Positions 1 through 12,000 of a DNA stretch of 64,000 nucleotides are shown here, piece after piece. Location: assembly GCA_037783415.1 (NCBI GenBank), contig JAZGTN010000026.1, positions 1,075,001 to 1,139,000 of the forward strand. The letters run 5' to 3'. Each line of letters opens with the position of its first letter. Within the stretch, counting starts at the first letter, position 1. Source of the DNA: Leptasterias polaris. Its lineage: Eukaryota; Echinodermata; Asteroidea; Forcipulatida; Asteriidae. The notes below the pieces were generated by a model that was not told the origin of the DNA, made no database searches, and was given only the letters and a program-made list of their open reading frames with translations. The position numbers and the translations under genes are program-made.

Positions 1-3000
1 AGACCAGGGTCAAGCGGAGGTCGCCAGGGTACCACCAGTGGAGGTCGCACCACACCAAAGACATCCAATCATGTGCGGACCAGCAGTAGCCAGAGCAGCG
101 TGGTTACTGGCGGGGGTCATGGGTCGTCTGCACGAAAACCAAGCCCAGGGAGAAGCCGACCGGAAAGGACTAACTCAACGAGTGTAAGGTTTTTGTTCAG
201 AAGATGAAGGGTAGCAAGAGGGGACATCGATGCTCTCTCCATTTAACCACAATCAGAGCCCAATTTCATGGCTCTGCTTACCGCCGAATTCTGCGCTTGC
301 GATCACCATTCTCCGCTAACCGAGCAAGCGCCGAATTTCTGCGCTAGATGGGCGAGCAAAAGAATAAGGTGAAGTACACACTCGCACAAGCAATTTTCCT
401 TTTCCAACCTGTGAAATATGCTTGACATAAGTGCGGAATTCCCTGCTTCTGTAAGCGTCAATTCTTTGCTTGTTACAGTCTTTTGTTTCTTTTTTGCATT
501 TTGTTCTATCAATTCAAAAGAGTGCGGTCAGGATGGGGAAGGATGTTCCTTTCTGGCCAGGAATTTCAAGTTTGAGAGGGCAGGGCCATTTTCATTTTGC
601 AAAGGGAACTTCCATTGGAAAATCTTAAAGTCTATGAGAAACTTTTGAAGGGGGCACCAAGGCCAACACCAGGGCAACATAGATTTTGGCCTCCGTGGGC
701 TTCTGTACAATTCCAAACTTGTCATTTCTTCATGAGATTGATGACGTCTGCCCCTGTGGTTTACCATAAACTACTGCACACATCTTGGAAGCCTGCCTAA
801 TTGTTTTAAATTGTTTTATTTAGTACTTGCTAAATTCCTACAGTAGACTTACATATTTTCCGTTTTTTGTTGTTTATTTAATATGTAGGGAGTAACCAAT
901 GGACTGGTAATAAATTCCTCATCTATATCAAATGGAAGACACAAAAGAGGTAGGAATTCTTGAACTGTCAATATAAAATTAAAAATAATTATTTATGAAT
1001 GTATCTCCATAGTACACACTATTAGTATTACAGTTCGCTCTGTGCAAATTTGCAGGCATGCCCCAGCGCAGAACTCCCCACTGTATCTGCTCTGGCTTCC
1101 CTTTCCTGCAGACAGAAACCACTCTGTGATGATGTACGACAATCAAGGGTTTTCATGCTTGATGGTCAAGTCACATTGTAACAAGAAGGTAGAAGGCAAA
1201 GAAACTGGATTGGAGTTCTTTCGTTGAGTGTAAATAGACACAATTCCTGGTTGATTTGTTTTTGTTAGATTTGATTCACCAATAAAAACATTCATTATAC
1301 TCGCTTGCCCCTCCAAAAGTGAGATTAACCCTTCAATAAACATCATCCAATGAGGTATTGATTGACAGACGGACTATGCAAGCCTGCAATGGTATCATCT
1401 GATATTTGCATACACGGTACACACAAAATAGTTCTCTGCACAGTTTTTGCTACCTTACAAAACCTTTGCAGTTGAATTGTTTTAAATGGTTGGTTAAGTC
1501 AATTGGTAAATGTTACTAAGTTTTAGGAGGGTTAACAAAGCATTGTGATAAATTGTATTGGGTACTGATGTAAATACATGCTTTGTGTTCATTAGCTTCA
1601 AGTCATAACGCTGAGTTAAGTCAACGCAGTAACGCCAGTGAAGACAGTAGTGGAGTCTCAGCACGCAGCCGGGAAGCTCCCAGGTAAAGTGGCCATTAGA
1701 ATCACTCAGAGGTTTAGTCTCAATTCAAGCTGTTTAAATACATTTATTACACACTACTTTATGCCCTGATCATGCGAGACTATTTGATGAATTATTAACC
1801 ATAATCTTCTCCTGCAAAAGTCTCTTCAGGAAGTTGTCTGACTTTCAAGGATTTTTATTTCATTTCATTTAATAATTCTGGTGTTGAAGCCAGGATTCTT
1901 AGAAAAGCAAACTTAATCACTATACTAGCCAAGAACCCCATGGAGAGAAGACAAGGGAAGAAGTTAAAGTTTTTGATGTGGGAGGAAATCCTCATTTATA
2001 CCAGGGAAAACCCACGCAATTAGGTAGGGACTGCAAACCCAATCCACATAGTGCCCCCAGAGGGATTCGAACTGTGGTCCTAAAGGTGGACAGCAAGGAA
2101 AGATACCACAACGCCAATTCGACCAAGGAGTTAAATACCAATGTTCCTAAAAGATATTGTTTTTGTTTACACAGTAGTAGCGCTACAGATTTCCTGGCCC
2201 TATTTGACAGTGGCCATCAGCCCGTCATCAAGAACCGATCCAGTAAACCCAAGAAGGCAGCAACTCGTAATCACTGGAATGAACCGGTGAGTTCTCTATC
2301 TGGGAAAAAAAAAAGAGCAGTGCACAACAATCTTGAGATGTTCAATCCTAACATTGTGCCGGGAAGATTTAAATTGGTGGTGTTGTAGTGGTTAAGGTTT
2401 TTTGGTAAATCCTTCTCATTTTACAGCCATCAGGAAGAGCCTTTGCCATCCCTTCAAGTGCAAGGAGCAGTAGCACCATCGATTCTTACACTCTCAACAG
2501 TGGACGGCATGACACATCCCGAGATACATCCCGGGGCGCCCCTGCTCTACAACTCAACGCGCACACCACGCTCCTCTCCAAACAGGAAAACCAAAAAACT
2601 TCTCCCCAGTCAGTGGACGCAATGCACTTGTTGAAAAACTCCATGAACACCAACAATACAAATTTAGACTCTACCCCGCCAGCAGCTGCCGGGGATGCTC
2701 AACTTGTCAGCAGCTCTGAGAAGAATTTCAGAGCCTCGAGCCCCCGGAAAACGAGTAACACCACAAGCAAACGCTTAGCACTTTCAACCCCACGAGAAAA
2801 TGACTCAAGAAACAGTGCTAGGTCTCCCCGACGAGACCAAGTTCCACCCTCACCAACACATCCTGTTGCTGAGACTTATATAGAATCTGTAAATGAAGCA
2901 GCTGGTAAAATTCAGAGGTGGTATCGGACAAATGTTTCAAAAAGGCAGAGGGGCGGCGAGGAGGAGATCAGGAAGATCTTGAATCAGAAGAGACGAGAGA

Positions 3001-6000
3001 GAGAGGAGCTGCTCCAAACACAGCAGAAAGAAGAGGAAGCTGAGCTAAGGCGGGAAGGAGATAAGAAGAGGAGTAGAGAGGAGAAAGCAAGATTGGCGAG
3101 ACATGCTGCGATAGAGGTGGGTTTATAAAGAGATACTCTTCTAATAGTTTGATTCCACTGGTTTGGGCAAAGCTCGTAAGAGAGGCTCATGTCGACATAC
3201 TTGTCAGAAGAGAGGAGAGGGTATTTGTAAAAAATGATAATGCAGTTCGCTGCTTTTTACAGGAGCTTCAAAGAAAACGAGAGGAGAAGGCTAAAGACAT
3301 CCGTGAGAAGGCGGAAGAGGAGATCCGATACCTCCAAGCCAGTGGCAAGGTTTCCAAGAAGCCTGCCCCAAAGCCTCGACCACGAAGCTCTAGCAACTCC
3401 AGCAGGAAACAGCGAGGGGACTCTGTGAGGACTGCTCCCGAGCAAGCGACCAGCAATAGGACCCCAGACGAAATGATGGGGGCCGTGGGAGGAAGTGTTC
3501 CACGACCGGCCACTGCCAGCAGTGTGGGCAGAAAGGTGGATGAAATATTTGATGTGAGTCTAATTGAATTTTGAACAAAGCAACAGTTGTTGTTATATAA
3601 TTCAGTTGCCAGTTTTAGTGTTTCTAGTCTTTGGTACTTGTGTTCTGTGTACTGCTAGAACAGCTATATATTCAATTCAATTAATTTGTTTAATTCAATT
3701 CGAGTATTATTTGCATATTGATGAAAACTAAAGAAAAATAAAGAAATTTATAACAAATATTTAAATCAAAGACAATCAAAAACTTTTTAAAGTAACAAAA
3801 ACAAAACAGTGAAATGGATTAGGAGGAAAGCAATGATTATGGGGGTAGTTTCAGAAGCCAAAAGGAGGCTTTGGTTGAACAGAAAAACTCGTTAACAAAT
3901 ACAAAACAACACAGTTTACACCAAAAATAAAAGCAACAAACAAAGACATATTAACAATTTAACTTAAAGAGAAACACGTTGAACGAAATAATAATAACTA
4001 TAATAATAGTAACAATAATATATTAAAGTTAATAATGATAACAATGATTATTAATAATAATAATAATTTAATAATTTTTCGATTTATATAGCGCATAGTA
4101 ATTAACACTTAATTCTCAATGCGCTTTACATTAGTGCCCTGGTCATTGGGCCAATAACATTCCTTTAATCTTTCTCAGCTCCCTGGGGAGTATACAGCCC
4201 TGGGCTGCCGTGGCGCTCCGAAGGCTTTTTCAAACACAATATCAACCTCTACCCTTGCAGGTACCCATTTATACCCCTGGGTGAAGAGAAGCAATTATAG
4301 CAAAGTGTCTTGCTCAAGGACACAAGCGTCATGACCGGGACTCGAACCCACACCCCGATGACTAAACCACCAGAACTTGAATCCGGTGCTCTTAACGACT
4401 CGGCCATGACACCCTACAACACCCTACTGACACCCTATTATTACTATTATTATTTTATAAAAAAAATCAAAAACTAATCCTGCGTTGGAACCTTGTTGAA
4501 AAGTGGTTAAGAGATCTCAACAAACGGCAAAATCAGAGAGGTTTTTTTCTTCATCATTTTCATCCAATAGGATCCATCGACACATAGAACACAACAAACT
4601 GAGGATGAACCATCAGGAACACCAAGTGTAGCTGCCACTAAGACCACCCTTACCGATCTCTTAGATACTCTAAAGCTCCTAGAAGAGCCCGTCAAAGTTC
4701 CTAGCCCCACAGATAACAAGAAGAAAGGACCAGCATGGCGTAAGTGTTGTTTTTAGATTTTGACTGCTTAATCTTTTAGTGGATTTTTTCAAATGTCAAT
4801 TATTAACCACAAGGGAAACTGATTGGGTAAATTTTAACGAATTTGGGGTTGAAAAAAGAAAAGTTGAGATTTTAACCTACCACCTCCGACAAGTTAATCT
4901 AGAGGTCGTAGGTTCAAATTTCGCTCTAGTTAATTTCAACCCCCAAAATGCGCAGTTTTCAAGCAGTATGAAATATGGGAATGACCTAGCCCTGGAGGAC
5001 TTCATTTTTGTACAAATACTACAGTGACATCCTGTAAATCAGGCATCGTTTGAGTGGAAAATCTTTTTCCATTGACTGTTTAAATTGTACCCCTTAAAGC
5101 TATGGTGGAAGTTACACCAGAATGCTAAGAATGGTGCTCAATATCAACTGGAGAGATCATGTGTCCAATAAATCCCTGTATGGCATGTTACCACGGATCT
5201 CACAAAAGATTGCATACAGACGGATGGGCCTTGCGGGACACTGCTACAGACATCCAGAACTACCGGCAAGCCGACTGGTTCTGTGGGAACCAACTCATGG
5301 GGTGAGGCTGAGGGGCAGACAGAGAACGAGCTATGTCGATGTCCTCAGGAGTGATGCTGGCGCGGAAACCACAGCAGAGCTGTCTGCCTGCATATGGAAC
5401 AGAGAAGATTGGATTCGTCGAAGGATGTCCCGCCTGAGGGCGACTTAATTAAAGCTATGGATTTCACTTTCAATGGACATTATATGGGTGAATACATGAT
5501 TAGGCGCTGGGGTTTGAATGTCGGAATGGGTGATCCATGTAATGTGACGGTGCGCGGGTACTGTAAACTCACTTCACTGACTTAAATACCGTTTACCTCA
5601 CTCTCAAATCCTAGTGGACATCCTTGATGACAGAGAAGAAGAGGATGATGAAGATGCTCCTACTCTGTCTCATCGACTGGCTGCAGAGAGACGAGAGGTC
5701 TACCTCTCAGCAGAGAACATCCAACAGATCTCCGGCAAACCCAAGCCGAAACCAGCAGGACCGAAACTGTCCGAGGGTGGACCCAAGGTTGGGTCCCAGC
5801 ATGCTCTACTAACTGAGGATAAACTCATGTAAGAATGATTTTTTTTAAATTATCAGCTCTTTCTTTTTAGTTTTAACAAACAAACAAAAGCAGGTGAACT
5901 TTGTTTTTCTGCTAAGAAGACAATATCGTCTTTGCAAAAATGTCATATCTCGCACTACAATTATCTGTGCAAAAGCGTTGTATCTTGGTGCCTAGTTGTT

Positions 6001-9000
6001 TTGTGTATACATCCGGGTTATTTTAAGCAAGTTACAACGTTTTGACAATTTCAAAATCACAAGTATTGCAAGTGCTATTTTAGATAAGAACTGCATATTA
6101 TTGGATTATATCAGAATTTTGATAAAATACTACCCCTCTGTCAAACTACTTTCCTACTGACTAAAGCCTTTCGTTATTTTGAATTTCCTTTGACCATTTT
6201 GTTGATTGTTCAGGAGCATCATGTCATTCCTTGATGAAGTAGACCAGGCCGATAAGGAGGAGATTGTCAGCCAAGTCTTGCAGGTCAGTCAAACAGTTGA
6301 GTCAGCCGAATATTGTCTTGTCTTGTTGTGGGTAGAGTGTGGGTTCAAGTCCCGGTCTTGACACTTGTGTCCGTAAGCAAGACACTTGACCATTATTGCT
6401 TCCTCCTTCGGATAGGACATAAAGCCGTTGTGTAATGCACGTAAAAGAACATTTATCACGAAGAAAAGGGGTTTGCCCTGGTGTTTTCTGGTATGGTTGG
6501 CTGCAGATTATTTGAAATGGTGCTATGTAAATACATGGGTCTTACAATTCAAAAACAAAGCTCGGTAAACATTGTTGAAAAATAGCTTTGAGATGCCCTC
6601 GTGTGTGATGTTCAGGGTGTATACAAAACTGATTTCCGTTTTTGTGTCCGTAAAAGTTGTGCATGTATACACGTCAGGTTAAGTGAGCATTATTACCAGT
6701 TTAAGACAGTTAACAAAAATAAGCTGATTGAGACTGTTACTGTTTCATATCTATCAGTCTCAAGACCCTGATGCCTCAGTTGTCAGTCAATCCGTTCTGG
6801 TCGTACCATCAGCGGCTGAGCTACAGAAACTTGAGCAGGCATCAGCGGCAGCTTCTGAAGTAACAAACACCGTCTTGTCTCAACGGTTACAGCTGGACGA
6901 GAAAGACCGGTCTGTGAAGATGCTGCAGAAAGCCCTGGTAAGTCTGGATGACCTGGATGTTGCAGAGGTCATTGTTTTAACGAAGCGTAAAATTTTCTAG
7001 GGGCATGTATTCAAGTCTGTCAGTCAATGACCACTACTGAAAGAAGAACGCTCCAAAGTTGGTTCCAGCGTTTATAAATTTCAACCGTATTCATCTGACC
7101 TTCAAGAAAATTTATCCTAAAATTAACCTTTGAGAATGTCTTTGATTCTGTTGCAGAATCAGCAGCGAGAGTTGACTGTCCGTCATGCCAAGGAGCAAGA
7201 GAAGGAGATGAAGAAGAGACTAGGGTTACAGAAAGAGGAATATGAGAGTACTGTCAAGAGACATCTATCATTTATTGATCAGGTGGGTATAGTTATTGAT
7301 TAGATATAATTTGTATTTGGTTTTCGGTAACACCATGTGTGTATCTACTTGGCGGGTAGAGAATGTTCTTTTGAGAACTTGTCTTGCTATTTATTGTACT
7401 GCCACGGAGTAGATTTTTTGGAATTCGGGAGACTTCTCAGTTCTGAAAAGAACTGTCCTGCTTATTAACTACTACCTTGGCGGAACGTAGGAAATCTTTT
7501 GCTTAGTGGATCGAGGGGACTTCTCGTTATTAACTTCAACTAGCTTGCTCTAGTCATCGTCAGGAGATTAGATGGGTATACTTGTTTATTTAAGATGAGG
7601 TAGGTATATTTATTGATTGGGTGAGTTTCATTATTGATTAATGGGGTGTACATTTGTTTATTGATAAGATGGAGTGTGATAAGAGAATAGGTTTGCCCCA
7701 GTGTTTCTGGTAGTGGCTCCGGAGCGCCGCATCACTTTGTAAACCCTTATATAAGTTGCTACATAAGTGGGTCTCCTAAAAGATTTCAAAAACCTGTCTT
7801 GAAAAAAACAACAATAAGTGCGCTATATAAAAACAAGCTAGTTAGACCTAAAAATAAACAATTTTTGTTTTTGATTGATTTTAAAAGCTGATTGACGACA
7901 AGAAATTACTCAGTGAGAAATACGACACAGTGGTCAGGGACTTGAAGCAAGTGGACAAGAAATACTCAACAAAAATCAAAACAATGGACGAGACGTAAGT
8001 ATAGAGTATATAACCTGTGACATCACATGTTTACAAAAGAGCCACAAAGCCTGTACTTCCTTTAGGCACAATATATAATGATAAGTGCTTTGAGACACAT
8101 GTAGATACAGCACTACATAACCAAATAGTTATTATTGTTATCTATGTTTTCTGGCAGACATAATTCCGAGTTGCAGAAAGTGAAAGACGTCCAAGCAGCT
8201 GCAGAGAAGATAAGACGGGAAAAATGGATAGATGAGAAGACAAAGAAAATTAAGGTAGAACAAGTCATAGATGTCGTAGAGTTTGTGTTAACATAAAAAT
8301 AATCTCTCTGTGAGTTTGGGTAGTTCTGAAAAGAACCAATTGTTTTGGTTTGAACAAAGAAATTTACTAGAGTGGGAGGGACTTGAACCTGCGACCTTCA
8401 GATTAACAATCCAGCACTCTACCAACTAAGCTATCTAGCCCTAATGTTGACGGTCTCCCTATTTTGTCAATATTGTTTTGGGATGCCAGTCAGAAGCCAT
8501 ACAACCTGTAACTGCCGTATAGGCAAAGATCATACAAAAGATTACGATACAACCTGGGAATGCGACTTTCCACTATCAAGTAATAAACCACAAGGGAAAC
8601 CTACTGGGTACATTTTTACATAATTTGGGGTTAAACAAAGAACCAATTGTTTAAAAACATTGAATGTATATTTATACTTTTTTTCCCCCCACCATTTTCT
8701 TGTGACTTCAATGACTGATTGAGGTTTATTTTATGTATTTTATGATGGGTCACATAAAGTGAGGCTTCTGGTGTGCAACAGTTAAATTGTCGGCTACGTG
8801 CTTTAACCCTCCTACTGTTCGCAACATTTTCAAGTGAGTTGACCAACCATTTGAAACCATTCAACTGCCAAAGTTGTGTATGGTGGCACAACTGTGTACA
8901 TGCATTCCCTCATGGTATCATATTGCAAGGCTGGCATAGCTTATCTATCTATCATTCAAAACCACAGTGAATGGTATTGAATGGTCAGACAGCAAGAGGG

Positions 9001-12000
9001 TTAATGATTGAATTTTGCTTAACATTGATGTATGAGCCTTAAGGAAGGAGAAGTAAGAAGCTTTGTCTCCTCTGCTGTTTCAGGAAATTACGGTAAAAGG
9101 TCTAGAGCCGGAGATCCAGCGTCTTATTGCCAGCCACAAGGCTGAGATTAAGAAGGTCAAGGCCATCCATGAGGCAGAGTTGTTACAGTCGGAGGAGAGG
9201 GCAGGAGGGAAGTATGTCCGACACATTGAGGAGCTTAGAGATCAGCTGGCTGAAGAGAAAGAAGCTGCTTGTGCACGGGAACGAGATCTTGCGAAGACAA
9301 GGTGGGATAGAAATACTGAAATGCTAATATCAAATAAGGACAATGTGAGAGCAAAATTATGCCAAGATGAAATCTTGAAGAGGATTTTTCTCAAATTTGT
9401 GAAATCCATGTCTCCTCTATCTTGCAGATATGAGAAGCAACTTGAGCAGGAGGAGGCTGCCTACCAGCAGCAGAGGAGACGACTCTATGCAGACATCCAA
9501 GAGGAGAAAGAAAGACTTGCTGACCAGGCCAAGAGACAACGGCAAGAGATGGACAGGCTGACCCTCCAGATGGAAGATAACAACCGCAAAGGACTGGGAG
9601 CTATGAAGGAAGAGTTTGAACAGGCTAGGGATGAGCAGGAACGGAGGCACAGGGTGGGTACAGGGGGAAGTCAGTGAGGGTGATAGGGAGGAGGGGTGTA
9701 GTGAAGAGAGCTATGAAGGAAGAGTTTGAACGGACCAGGGGCGGTTAATTAAGAACGCTGGCGATTGTTCCCTAATTGAATGCTTTCGTGGAAAATTCTA
9801 ATACTGTTATTTTGAGTTTTTGATGTGCCTAATGCTTGTTTATATTGGCAGGCTGAGGTTCGAGAGCTTGAGGAGAGACTGAAGATTGAAAAAGAAGCTT
9901 GGGAAGAAAATTACATGAAGAAACAGGTAAAGATAAACATGTGTTTGCAGCAAGCAAATAATTAATGAATGAATGGTAAAAAACCAGCATGAGAAAGGTA
10001 CCATGATTATTTTTCATAAGATCATATTCATAACATTCATAACAAAATGAAAATAAAACCATACAGAACGCCCCCAGATTGCAGATTAGGGCTTTTAAAA
10101 CCAAAGATAAATGTATATTAGTGGTCTTCGTGCTCGCAAGCTTTTGAGCTTGCAAGCTTTCGCGCTTTGCACTCACAGTTCAGGTTTTTTTTCAACAGCC
10201 TATCACATCCCTGTTAAGTGCATTACACAACATTCAGGACCTATGGCCTTGGGTCCCATCTCAAGGATGCAAGTGCCATGACCGGGACTCAAACACGCAC
10301 TCTGTGCATAACACTAGGGTCCAATAAAAGCACAACACAATTAAGCTCAACAAAATAAGGCAACCAGCCAAAACACAATTCCACGTGTACGATCTGTGAC
10401 TGGTATCCTGTTCATTTATGCTAAGCAGAGTATTGTTAAGCAATGTTTACTGCACAAGCAGCTCTATGAAATTGGGCTCAGTACTCGAGTCCGGTGCACT
10501 AGACCCCTCGGTCATGACACGCCACAATTTGATCTATACTTGTTTTCTCTCATGCCAGGAAACCTGGCTGTTGTCCAAGGAGCGTGAGTTGAAGGAAAAT
10601 GTCCGTAAGGACCGAGATAAGGAGATTGAGCTTGTGATTACAAGACTTGAAGATGATGCAGCTACGGCTAGAGAGGAATGCGAGAGAGCTGCAGAAAACA
10701 GGGTCAAGTGAGTTCTAGACAATCCTTGAGGTCAAAATATAACTTCTAACATTTATTTGCTTGAGACAAGGGACGTTGGTCAATTGGTGTTTTAAGAAGT
10801 CATGTGAAAGCTTGTTAAATAATCGCAATCGAATGAAGTGACAGACAACCGGCACCCATGGAGTGTCGTGGCCGAGTGGTTAAGAGCACCGAACTCAAGC
10901 TCTTGTGTTTCTGTTCAGCAGAGTGTGGGTTCGAGTCCCGGTCGTGACACTTGTGTCCCTGAGCAAGACACTTAACTATAATTGCTTCTCTCCACCCAGG
11001 GGTAAAATGGGTACCTGTGAGGGCAGAGATGGTTCTTGTGATTGATTTAGCTTAGTAGCGCATATATTGCAGCACAGGCTGTATACTCCCCAGGGAGCTG
11101 AGATGGTTTAAGGAATGAAATAAATGGCCCAGTGACCAGGGGTAATAATGTTAAGAAGCGCTTTGAGACGCCCTTGGGTGTGATAAAGCGCGATATAAAT
11201 CCATATTATTATTATTATTATTATTATTATTACTGAGGACCTTTGTTAAAGGGCCTTAAAGGCAAAGTATACCTTTGGTTTAGGAACCATTTTATTGTTT
11301 TAATCAAATATAAATGTAGGTATAAAATAAAACTAATTGGTGAAAATTTCAAAATGTGGTGGCGTTTTTTTAGATATCACTGAAAATCTGAAGCGGTTAT
11401 GTCCAGGAAGGAAGTATAATCCGTAACTGGAAAAACCAATCTGAGAAATGTTTCATGAAGAAATGATTCTCAGATTGAAATTTGTATGACTCCCTTTCTC
11501 TAAAACCACATTCCTTAGAAGGGAATCGTTTCTTAAAATTTTATACATTATCAACACTTGCAGTCCTTCTTGCAAAGTTATGTTTTTATGGTCATTAACT
11601 TTTTGAGTAATTACGGCTTGTTATTAACGGCTTGTTATTACCCTTTAAGACAATGTTTGTAATGGAGTTCTTTGGGTATCTTTTTTTGGATCTTCATTTT
11701 TCGTTTGTACAACTTTCATGAAGGAGGATACGTGACAAATACGAGGCTGAGCTGAGAGAGATTGAACTCTCGGAGAGAAACACTCAAGATAGATACAATG
11801 ATATGAAAGCAAGACTCACTGACGTAGAAGGAGAAACTATCAGGCTGAAGGGACTGATGAAACAGAAAGAGCAAGAAGTGGAAGATGTGAAGAAGGTTAG
11901 AGCTACTCAAAGTCTAGGAATAGACCGATCCATTAAGCCCCGCCTCCTTACGAGTTGACCAATCACAGCCGCGAAACCCGATCACCATTAGTGCAAAGAT

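Noticed and set aside
1978..2388. 136-codon open frame overlapping a CEP131 exon
   Set aside because: It starts in an intron with SINE-like text and runs through the 2175-2286 exon past its splice donor; only the exon part is coding.
10859..10950. Functional tRNA-Ser/Leu gene
   Set aside because: The tRNA-like head is followed by a repeated body and ATT tail, recurs many times and lacks a pairing acceptor stem; it is a SINE.
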